Under the pieces are notes generated by a model, which was not told the DNA's origin, did not search any database, and saw nothing but the letters and a program-made list of their open reading frames with translations. A stretch of DNA of 50,469 nucleotides from Bacteroidales bacterium (GTDB lineage Bacteria; Bacteroidota; Bacteroidia; Bacteroidales; UBA10428). Position numbers and translations under genes: made by a program. Shown piece after piece: positions 8,812 through 16,208 of the stretch (position 1 is its first letter; the number at the start of each line of letters is the position of its first letter). The DNA is taken from NCBI GenBank assembly GCA_016933335.1, contig JAFGBD010000088.1, positions 1 to 50,469 of the forward strand, read 5' to 3'.

Positions 8812-9171
8812 TGTATTTCAGCCGAAAACGAGGATTCAAATGGATTATGGCATTATTTGCTTGATAAAACAGATTCGTATCCCGAATCTTCATGTTCAGC
8901 CATGTTTGTTTATTCCATTGCCCGGGCAGTCAGCAAAGGATGGATAGATAAGCGTTACGCTTCTATCGCAGTCAGAGGCTGGGAAGGATTAAAAGAACAT
9001 AAAACAACACTCGACGGGCAGCTGAAAGACATATACGCAGGCACGGGCATTGAAGATAATATGGTATTTTACTATAACCGGCCGGCACCGACCAACGAGA
9101 CACACGGACTTGGTGCAGTCATAGATGCAGGTATCGAAATAATCAGACTCAGGAAGTCAATGCAGCGGTAA
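8812..9171 (+). pseudogene. C-terminal remnant of a GH105 unsaturated rhamnogalacturonyl hydrolase
   Basis: The open frame downstream of the stop at 8809-8811 encodes about 120 residues that match the C-terminal third of GH105 (YteR/YesR-type) hydrolases. Matching segments are GLWHYLLDKTDSYPESSCSAM, GWEGLKEH, GQLKDIYAGTGI, FYYNRPAPTNETHGLGA and a final helix. Full-length members are about 350-400 residues, and the part carrying the catalytic Asp is absent. No sensible ATG precedes the conserved block; in-frame starts are a TTG at 8857 and ATG 8902 inside the domain. The preceding 200 bases (8614-8811) contain no matching sequence in any frame that I can see. I read this as a gene truncated at its 5' end by deletion, not a frameshift. 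Confidence 0.75.
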
Positions 9172-9180
9172 TGCCTGAAT

Positions 9181-11367
9181 CTACAGATCGATGATTTGAA
9201 TGCCATGTGATTCCAGGCTTACATCATAGACCTTTCCGCCGGAAGCATATACTTTTGTTTTTTCAGCATTGTCACTGCTGTTTATAACGACCAGTTTTCT
9301 GATATCCGGGTAGAAAGCGCAATCAGTAAAAATATTGCTGCATGTCCAGGGCATATAATCTTCCTGGTTGCCGGCTGCCCAAAACAGGCTCCGGTGCAGT
9401 AAACGGGTATTCTGAGGTGTATACCTGAAGCCGGACATATAAACCGATCTTCCTTTACCAAAGGTTTTAACGGTAATCTTCGGAGAGCCGGACTTCTCTG
9501 ACAGAACCGAAGTATTTTGATCAATTACATATACCTGGTCAATATCTTTGCCAAAATCGATATCCTCTTTTACATCTTCAAGGATAAAATGCTTCATTTC
9601 AGAAAGAGTATATTCAGGTTTCACATTACTCAGTGTTGAACCTGTTTCCCTGTCAACACCCAGCAAATGTGCAAGCTGAAAGTACTGGCCTGAATGCCGG
9701 ATGGCTGAAGGTTCCCCGACGCCGATAAATCCACCGCCGCCGGCAACCCATCCGGTTATAGCTTCCAGAATCTTTTCATTTTTCCAGTGTTCACCTCCGG
9801 ACCATGCGGTTCCGACCCTGCCTGCATTGATCATTACATCAATGTCTTTGGGGATACCATGTTCCAGGATGTCACTGAAACTGATAAAAGAAACATCAAC
9901 AGGCATTCCTGCCAGAGATTCGGTAACTTCATAGAGCTCCATCCCGTGAATGAAGTGACCCACGTAAACCCATGAACGCATTTTGCCCCAGGCAGTGAGG
10001 ATTGCAGCTTTCAGCGGGGCTGTATAAGGATTTCCGCCGGCATGAAATTGTTTGAGTGTTCTGAATTCCCTTGAGATTTGTTCGATGCACTCCACAAAAT
10101 CCGGGAAATCACGCACCAGATGCAGATATCCACCAAGACCGATGCGGTCAGCCGGTGCACGTAAAAGTCCGCGGCGGATGTCAGCCCAGAATTTCCTGGC
10201 ATCCAGGGCAGGATCACCGCCGGCCATAAAGGTGGGCTCACCTTTCAGTCCGGTTGGAAAAAGGTATGGATGCAGACGAAGTTCTTTGGTTTTAACACCC
10301 TGAACACCAGAGCATAATCTGGCTTCAAAAGCATTGAACACGCACTTGATGAGTCCGTCGAAACCAAAATCTTTAAGCCGCATGCCGTATGGTTCGGTAC
10401 CGACCCAGTGATCATCATAGAACATATATGCTACCTTGCCTGCAGCATGTATCAAATCGATGCATTTACGTCCGAAACTTACCACGAACTCATTCATGAA
10501 ATCCATCCATTCGAGGAGCCGCTCAGAAGGGACATTGTGGCTGGAACAGTACGTTCCGTTGTTGACAAAATCCTCACTGGTCATTGAATAGCCCCTGTCT
10601 TTGGCAAAAAGCCTCATGGCCAGAGGGCTGACCGTCATTTCATAGGAACCCCAGTCAGCATAACGGAAGCGCTGTATGGCAGGATCACCCCAGAACCAGG
10701 CAAAATTATAGAACAGAGAGGTAAAACGCACGATTTTGGTTTTGGGATGTTCGTCCAGCCATTTTTGCAGGAAGCCGAGCATGAACTTCTGCGTCTCAGG
10801 ATAGATCGGATCGACCGGCATCTGATGCTCCCTGTCACCCCAGTTGTTGGTGGTATGGTTGTACATCGAGATGGCCTCCCAGATCCGGTAGGCCAGGAAG
10901 TTCACAGTATACCTGTGCCATTTTTTGGTCTTGTTTATGGTTACAGTCCCTTTACCCGGATCAAAGGTCCAGAGCGACTTTGGAACCTCTTCCCCGTTTG
11001 TCCTGTCAAATACCTGCCACCAGGTTTTGGGATCGTCATTGGTATTAACCTCAAGCTGCTCGCGAAAAAAACCATCCAGCAGGCTGATTTCGACCTTGTC
11101 ATTTTCTGCCAGAACAGGATCGCTCATCAGGTAATTCTGCTGAAGCTTGTCGCGGTTAGCCTTGGCCCACTCATTGTCCGCCCTTACCAGGCATATGGTT
11201 GAGTAGATATTGTAATCTGCTGATATGATCCTGTCAGATAATACCGTACCATCACTGTCGCGAATGGCATCAGCACCCCATTTACCGGCGAGTTCCAGGG
11301 TTAAGTCTTCATATCCTGCTTCTCCGGGCAGGGTAAAGTCACCTTTGTAGGTTATCTTGTCAGTCAT
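9181..11367 (-). CDS. GH112 beta-galactoside phosphorylase (possibly D-galactosyl-1,4-L-rhamnose phosphorylase)
   Basis: This 728-residue enzyme has no signal peptide, so it is cytoplasmic. It aligns along its whole length with GH112 galacto-N-biose/lacto-N-biose phosphorylases. Examples are the N-terminal LAGKWGADAIRDSDGT block, VNFLAYRIWE, MYNHTTNNWGDREHQMP, and HAAGKVAYMFYDDHWVGTEPYG, where D319 aligns with the general acid. The C-terminal half has the glutamine-amidotransferase-like region (IDVMINAGRVGTAWSGG, GGGGFIGVGEPSA). GH112 enzymes phosphorolyse beta-galactosides to galactose 1-phosphate. Known specificities are Gal-GlcNAc, Gal-GalNAc and Gal-beta-1,4-Rha. The pectin-type neighbours favour the rhamnose type, but this is an inference. 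It lies 33 bases after the GPH symporter in one operon. Confidence 0.9.
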   Translation of the reverse strand: MTDKITYKGDFTLPGEAGYEDLTLELAGKWGADAIRDSDGTVLSDRIISADYNIYSTICLVRADNEWAKANRDKLQQNYLMSDPVLAENDKVEISLLDGFFREQLEVNTNDDPKTWWQVFDRTNGEEVPKSLWTFDPGKGTVTINKTKKWHRYTVNFLAYRIWEAISMYNHTTNNWGDREHQMPVDPIYPETQKFMLGFLQKWLDEHPKTKIVRFTSLFYNFAWFWGDPAIQRFRYADWGSYEMTVSPLAMRLFAKDRGYSMTSEDFVNNGTYCSSHNVPSERLLEWMDFMNEFVVSFGRKCIDLIHAAGKVAYMFYDDHWVGTEPYGMRLKDFGFDGLIKCVFNAFEARLCSGVQGVKTKELRLHPYLFPTGLKGEPTFMAGGDPALDARKFWADIRRGLLRAPADRIGLGGYLHLVRDFPDFVECIEQISREFRTLKQFHAGGNPYTAPLKAAILTAWGKMRSWVYVGHFIHGMELYEVTESLAGMPVDVSFISFSDILEHGIPKDIDVMINAGRVGTAWSGGEHWKNEKILEAITGWVAGGGGFIGVGEPSAIRHSGQYFQLAHLLGVDRETGSTLSNVKPEYTLSEMKHFILEDVKEDIDFGKDIDQVYVIDQNTSVLSEKSGSPKITVKTFGKGRSVYMSGFRYTPQNTRLLHRSLFWAAGNQEDYMPWTCSNIFTDCAFYPDIRKLVVINSSDNAEKTKVYASGGKVYDVSLESHGIQIIDL

Positions 11368-11400
11368 ATTAATCTTTGCTTTATTGAATATTTGTTTTGA

Positions 11401-12888
11401 TTACTCCTTTTCTGATTTTTTCCTCTCCTGCAAATCCAGCTCAATGGTTGCCAGCAGTTTGTCATTCACGGGATAGAAAAACAGAACAATACCGCAAACA
11501 AGCATAAAACCGGCAGGTATCAAACTGAATAATTGTTTTATGCCAATGACAATTTCGGGTGTTATTGGTGTTCCCTTGGTGTAACCATACTGTCCCAAAA
11601 GATACAGACCTAAGAAACCACCTACTGCCACACCCATTTTAATGGCAAACATGATACCTGCAGTTACGAGGCCGGTGGCACGCTGTCTGTATTTCCATTC
11701 ATGGAAGTCCGCGACATCTGCAAACATGGCAAATAAGAAAACCGGCATGGCACCTGCCACTATCGACCAGATGAAATTCACACTGCTCAGAATCACAAAG
11801 TTATCCTCCGGCAGCCAGTAATATGCCAGGTTGGCGACAACACTGGCCAGCGTGAGAAATATGATTACTGATTTCCGGTCGAAATGCTTCTTAACAGGAG
11901 TACTGAGAAGAACCCCGGATAACATACCAAATGTACCGATGGTCAGGAAAGTTGTGGTCTGATCAAAATCCAGCTTCATCGCACCGATTGTGAAGGTCCA
12001 GAGTATCTTACCGCCCTCGCCATTCACGTAGTTAAAAAAATATGCGACCATCCCGTTACGGATCATATTATGAATGAGCCAGAATACCACAGCAACAAAT
12101 ATGATGATCCATGGCATATTCTTTGAAACATTTTTAATGTCTTCTATAAAAGAACTCCTCTGCTCCTTTAAAGGCTTAACACGCTCTCTGGTGGTTATAA
12201 ATGTAATTATCAGCAGAATAACAGCTATAGCGCCAAAAACGCCCATTGTCACCTGGAAACCCAGCGCCTGGCTGTAACCAAGTTCTGCACTGTAACCAGG
12301 ATGGGATGGATTGGCACCAAAGAATTTTGCCAGCGGAAGTGTAAAGGTAGTTATCAACAGCATGCCGATAAATGCAAAGAAAAAGCGATACTGAGAAAGA
12401 GTCGTTCTCTCCCTGGGATTTGGTGTCATCACTGCCATCAGTGAAGAATACGGAATATTGATGGCTGTATAAGCAGTTGTTGCCAGGATATAGGTCGCAT
12501 AAGCGTAAACAATTTTCATGTTTGGGCTCCATTCAGGAGTGATGAACATTGCGCAGGCAAGCACACCGTAAGGGACAGCCAGCCATAAAAGATAAGGTCT
12601 GAACTTACCCCAGCGGGTGTTGGTGCGGTCTGCCAGCATTCCTATTATCGGATCGAAAACCATATCCCATAGTCGCGTCACCAGAAACATGATGCTAGCT
12701 ACTTTTGTATCTATTCCAAAGACATCCGTATAAAATATCATCAGAAAGAAACTCCATGCCTGGTAAAGGATATTTGATGCCGTATCTCCAAAACCATAGC
12801 CAACTTTCTCTATGACGGATAATTTTCCTCCAAGCTGGTTAAAAGAGATATTTTTGGCTTCTGTAGCCGGATGATTGTTGTTTGTCAT
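11401..12888 (-). CDS. GPH-family sugar:cation symporter (MFS)
   Basis: This is a 495-residue, 12-helix inner-membrane transporter of the glycoside-pentoside-hexuronide:cation symporter family (MelB/LacS relatives). The N-terminal motif YGFGDTASNILYQ, the conserved LVTRLWDMVFDPIIGMLADR helix-loop, and RWGKFRPYLLW are diagnostic. It likely imports a glycoside with Na+ or H+. It is co-transcribed with the downstream GH112 phosphorylase, so the cargo is probably the galactoside that the phosphorylase cleaves. A TATATTTG -7 element lies about 45 bases upstream. The start is ATG 12888. Codon choice in this gene and the next is visibly richer in G+C than in the flanking housekeeping genes. Confidence 0.9.
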   Translation of the reverse strand: MTNNNHPATEAKNISFNQLGGKLSVIEKVGYGFGDTASNILYQAWSFFLMIFYTDVFGIDTKVASIMFLVTRLWDMVFDPIIGMLADRTNTRWGKFRPYLLWLAVPYGVLACAMFITPEWSPNMKIVYAYATYILATTAYTAINIPYSSLMAVMTPNPRERTTLSQYRFFFAFIGMLLITTFTLPLAKFFGANPSHPGYSAELGYSQALGFQVTMGVFGAIAVILLIITFITTRERVKPLKEQRSSFIEDIKNVSKNMPWIIIFVAVVFWLIHNMIRNGMVAYFFNYVNGEGGKILWTFTIGAMKLDFDQTTTFLTIGTFGMLSGVLLSTPVKKHFDRKSVIIFLTLASVVANLAYYWLPEDNFVILSSVNFIWSIVAGAMPVFLFAMFADVADFHEWKYRQRATGLVTAGIMFAIKMGVAVGGFLGLYLLGQYGYTKGTPITPEIVIGIKQLFSLIPAGFMLVCGIVLFFYPVNDKLLATIELDLQERKKSEKE

Positions 12889-12932
12889 TGTGATTTGTTA
12901 TCCTCCTTCGGTGTTTTATTATGGTGCTGATA

Positions 12933-12940
12933 CAAATATA
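12933..12940 (-). promoter_or_regulatory. Bacteroidota -7 element (TATATTTG) for the symporter-GH112 operon
   Basis: On the minus strand TATATTTG fits the consensus TAnnTTTG and lies about 45 bases before ATG 12888. A -33 TTTG at the usual 19-20 base spacing is not obvious. The gap 12889-13220 (332 bases) holds this element and a direct repeat, but no credible gene. Confidence 0.4.
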
Positions 12941-13037
12941 GTTTTTATTCATTTATTCCTGATTTTTACTTTAAAAAATAAGATTACTGTGTGCCTGATC
13001 ATCGCATGGATAAAAACAGGAATGAAAAGATACATGT

Positions 13038-13059
13038 ATTATGCAATTTAATTATGCAA
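13038..13059. repeat. Direct repeat ATTATGCAA x2 in the divergent promoter region
   Basis: ATTATGCAA occurs at 13038-13046 and again at 13051-13059, a 13-base period. It lies between the divergently transcribed symporter and GH28 genes, so it could be a regulator-binding site. That is a guess from position only. Confidence 0.3.
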
Positions 13060-13220
13060 GAAGAAAAGGTATTCAATTTCATAAAACTCATGTTTTTTCT
13101 TGCATGGATCAATCCCGAGTATTATTATTGTAAATTGATTGAGAAAGAATACAATAAGAAAGAAAATTCATTGAATCCCTCGACACTCAGTGTGCGACAT
13201 ATGACCAACAGGAATAAACA

Positions 13221-14468
13221 ATGATTGGAAAAATAAGCTTTATTATCCTTCAAGCGGCTCTGTTCCTAAACTTTAATTATACAGCAGCAGCAAAACGTTA
13301 CCTGATTACAGATTTTGGAGCTGTAGGTGACGGAAAAACATTAAATACCAAAGCCATACAATCCGCAATTGAACAATGTTTATCAAACGGCGGAGGCACC
13401 ATAGTTGTTCCTGAAGGAATATTCCTTACCGGTGCTGTTTTTCTCAGACAAGGTGTCAATTTGCATATTAAGAAGGCTGGTATATTAAAAGGTACAGTCA
13501 ATCCTGACGACTACCCTCAGGTATTCACCCGCTGGGAAGGGGTAGAGTGTGAATGGACTTCAGCCCTGATCAACGCATACGATATGAAGGGTGTGCAACT
13601 GACCGGGAAAGGTACAATCGATGGTTCAGGTGATCAGTGGATGGAACGTTATCCCCGTAACAGTGAGGAACTGGAGGTAGGACGGCCCCGTCTCATTGCT
13701 ATCCAGAATTGCAGTGATGTCATGGTTTCCGGATTGTTCCTGAAGAATCAGGCATGCTGGGGCTTGTTTGTTCTGTACTCCAGTGATGTGCTGGTAAAAA
13801 ATCTGACTATTTGTGCAGAACACAATATTATAAGCTCTGACGGGATCGACATTGATTCAAGCATACGTATACGTATCAAAAGATGTAACATTGATGTCAA
13901 TGACGATTGCATTGCTATCAAATCCGGTAAAGATGAAGACGGGAGAAGGGTAAACAGGCCGGCAGAAGAAATCCTCATCGAAAAATGTCATTTCTGTTAC
14001 GGTCATGGCGGAGTATCGATTGGAAGCGAGATGTCCGGTGGGATACGCAATGTGGAGATTCGCAATTGCATTGTGGAAGCGGACAATTGGGCACCTATCC
14101 GGTTTAAGTCACAACCAAGCCGTGGGGGTATAGTGGAAAATATTACCTACCGGGATATTCTGCTTCGTAATACCCGCAAGGCATTTGAGTTTAATATGAA
14201 GTGGCGTATGGTTCCTCCGGTAAAACCACCATCTGATCCGCTGCCGGTAATGCGAAATATAAACATTATCAATGTGACTGGTACGGCTCAATCTGTTGGT
14301 GATATGTATGGTCTGGAGGACAGTCCGATCCGAAATGTGAATTTCAGGGATTGCAGAATTTCGGCTCAGACAGGTTTGATTCTAGAAAATGTAAAAGACC
14401 TGGATATTTCAGGTCTTTCCCTTCAGGTTGAAGAAGGAGAGGCCATCATATACAATGACAACAAATAA
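13221..14468 (+). CDS. GH28 polygalacturonase-type glycosidase (secreted)
   Basis: This 415-residue right-handed beta-helix enzyme has a signal peptide (about residues 1-23, ending TAAA). The pectate-lyase-like start YLITDFGAVGDGKTLNT is followed by all four GH28 motifs. The NTD equivalent is SSD with D207, the DD pair is D228/D229 in NDDCIAIKSGK, GHG is at 261-263 (H262), and the RIK equivalent is R294-F-K296. The catalytic set is therefore complete. GH28 enzymes hydrolyse galacturonan or rhamnogalacturonan by inversion. Exo versus endo action and homogalacturonan versus RG-I cannot be told from sequence. It is followed 9 bases later by a second GH28 gene. Confidence 0.92.
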   Translation: MIGKISFIILQAALFLNFNYTAAAKRYLITDFGAVGDGKTLNTKAIQSAIEQCLSNGGGTIVVPEGIFLTGAVFLRQGVNLHIKKAGILKGTVNPDDYPQVFTRWEGVECEWTSALINAYDMKGVQLTGKGTIDGSGDQWMERYPRNSEELEVGRPRLIAIQNCSDVMVSGLFLKNQACWGLFVLYSSDVLVKNLTICAEHNIISSDGIDIDSSIRIRIKRCNIDVNDDCIAIKSGKDEDGRRVNRPAEEILIEKCHFCYGHGGVSIGSEMSGGIRNVEIRNCIVEADNWAPIRFKSQPSRGGIVENITYRDILLRNTRKAFEFNMKWRMVPPVKPPSDPLPVMRNINIINVTGTAQSVGDMYGLEDSPIRNVNFRDCRISAQTGLILENVKDLDISGLSLQVEEGEAIIYNDNK

Positions 14469-14477
14469 TATAATCTG

Positions 14478-16013
14478 ATGAGTAAACAACACCACATACA
14501 ATCATTTATTTTTCTTTTCATCATTTCTTTCTCAGGAAATCTGCTTCTCGCTTCAGGTTACAATATAAAAAAATATGGTGCTGCTGGTGACGGAAAGACA
14601 ATTGATTCTCCGGCAATTAACGAGGCAATTAGCGCAGCATCCGAAGCCGGAGGCGGGACAGTCTATTTTCCGGCCGGCACCTATTTATGCTTTTCAATAC
14701 GATTAAAGAGCCATGTAGGGCTTTATCTGGACCATGGAGCGGTAATTCTGGCAGCCAATCCTGATGAACATGAAGGGGGCTATGATACTGCAGAACCAAA
14801 TGAATGGGATATGTACCAGGATTACGGGCACAGTCACTGGCAAAACAGCCTGATATGGGGCATAGGTCTTGAAAACATATCGATTGCAGGTCCGGGCAGT
14901 ATTGATGGCAGGGGTCTTCATCGATGGGATATGGATAAACCCGGCGAAGGGAATAAGGCAATTGCCCTTAAGAATTGCCGCAATGTAACTATCAGGGATA
15001 TCTCCATGCAGACATGCGGACATTTCTGTATTTTACCAACCGGGGTAGACAATTTCACCATTGACAATCTCAGGATTGATACCAACCGAGATGCGATCAA
15101 TATCGATTGTTGCCGGAATGTATGCATCTCAAACTGTATGATCAATACACCCAATGATGACGCCATTGTTCTTAAAAGCTCCTATGCACTGGGATATCCC
15201 CGGATCACAGAAAATGTAATGATTACCAACTGTCTGGTGAGCGGTTATGATCTCGGTACCCTGCTTGACGGTTCGTTTCAGAAAACCCAAAAGCAGGCTC
15301 CTGACGGAGGAGGTGTTACCGGGCGTATTAAGTTGGGGACAGAATCAAACGGCGGATTCAAGAATATTACGATCACCAATTGCACATTTGATCACTGCCG
15401 GGGGCTTGCACTGGAAACAGTGGATGGCGGTATTCTTGAAGACATCACAATATCGAACATCACAATGAATGATATAACCAATGTTCCGCTTTTTCTCCGG
15501 TTAGGAAGACGCATGCGTGCACCGGAGGGTATGCCGGTTGGAAAAATGCGCCGGATCATCATCAGCAATCTGATCGTGAATAATGCCAGTCCGGAATATG
15601 GATCGCTGATTTTAGGCATACCAGGTCATCCTGTGGAAGATGTTAAACTTAGTAATATACAGATACTGGTGAAAGGGGGTGCTCCAGGAGAATATATGGA
15701 TATTGAGGTTCCTGAATTAGAGGATGGTTATCCCGATCCGAGATTTTTCGGTAAGATACCGGCCTATGGTTTTTTTATCCGGCACGCCAGGGGTATTGAA
15801 ATGAACAATGTTGAGATTGGTTTTATGGAAGAGGATCTGCGGCCGGCATTTATTCTGGATGATGTTAAAGATGCAGATTTCAATCATGTAAAGACACAAA
15901 AAGTCGGGGATGTTCCAACCTTCATGCTGAGAATGGTCAGAAATTTTAAAACCCATAATTGTCAATCAGTACCTGACACAAAACTTGACAGTATAGAACA
16001 GAAGGAATTATAA
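14478..16013 (+). CDS. GH28-family glycosidase, rhamnogalacturonan-type clade (secreted)
   Basis: This 511-residue beta-helix protein has a signal peptide ending near ASGYN. It begins with YGAAGDGKTIDSPAINEAI and PAGTYL and carries long N-terminal loops (EPNEWDMYQDYGHSHWQNSLIWG) typical of one Bacteroidota GH28 clade. Catalytic-type Asp residues are visible at D205 (NRDAINID) and D227/D228 (NDDAIVLKSS). The place of the canonical GHG motif is taken by GRIKLGTES (282-290), so the usual His is missing there. From what I know of this clade that is normal and not a mutation. It probably acts on RG-I-derived substrate. It forms an operon with the preceding GH28. Confidence 0.88.
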   Translation: MSKQHHIQSFIFLFIISFSGNLLLASGYNIKKYGAAGDGKTIDSPAINEAISAASEAGGGTVYFPAGTYLCFSIRLKSHVGLYLDHGAVILAANPDEHEGGYDTAEPNEWDMYQDYGHSHWQNSLIWGIGLENISIAGPGSIDGRGLHRWDMDKPGEGNKAIALKNCRNVTIRDISMQTCGHFCILPTGVDNFTIDNLRIDTNRDAINIDCCRNVCISNCMINTPNDDAIVLKSSYALGYPRITENVMITNCLVSGYDLGTLLDGSFQKTQKQAPDGGGVTGRIKLGTESNGGFKNITITNCTFDHCRGLALETVDGGILEDITISNITMNDITNVPLFLRLGRRMRAPEGMPVGKMRRIIISNLIVNNASPEYGSLILGIPGHPVEDVKLSNIQILVKGGAPGEYMDIEVPELEDGYPDPRFFGKIPAYGFFIRHARGIEMNNVEIGFMEEDLRPAFILDDVKDADFNHVKTQKVGDVPTFMLRMVRNFKTHNCQSVPDTKLDSIEQKEL

Positions 16014-16208
16014 CCTTTACAGGTATAAATTCTTAACCATTTAAGAAATGACAGGTTATCCCGGAATATTCAGGTTATTTCAGGTTAAAAGATTTTTTAA
16101 AGTCTGTTTGAATCATATAATCAGACAAATTACATCAGACCAATAAACTTAGCGAATGAAATGAGCGATCTCATGAACGAAGTGAATAAATAAAACAAAT
16201 ATATTCTG

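Noticed and set aside
10747..11202. 151-codon antisense frame inside the GH112 gene
   Set aside because: The opposite strand aligns along its length with GH112. The frame exists because this gene is GC-rich.
12991..13224. 77-codon frame between the symporter and the first GH28 gene
   Set aside because: Low-complexity, AT-rich sequence with no signal, motif or family resemblance. It overlaps the GH28 start and lies in a promoter region.
16141..16200. Short repetitive GAATGAA/GAGCGA/GAACGAA segment before the GH106-like gene
   Set aside because: Small dyad (ATGAG-CGAT-CTCAT) and self-similar words, but no second copy in the window and no recognisable element.
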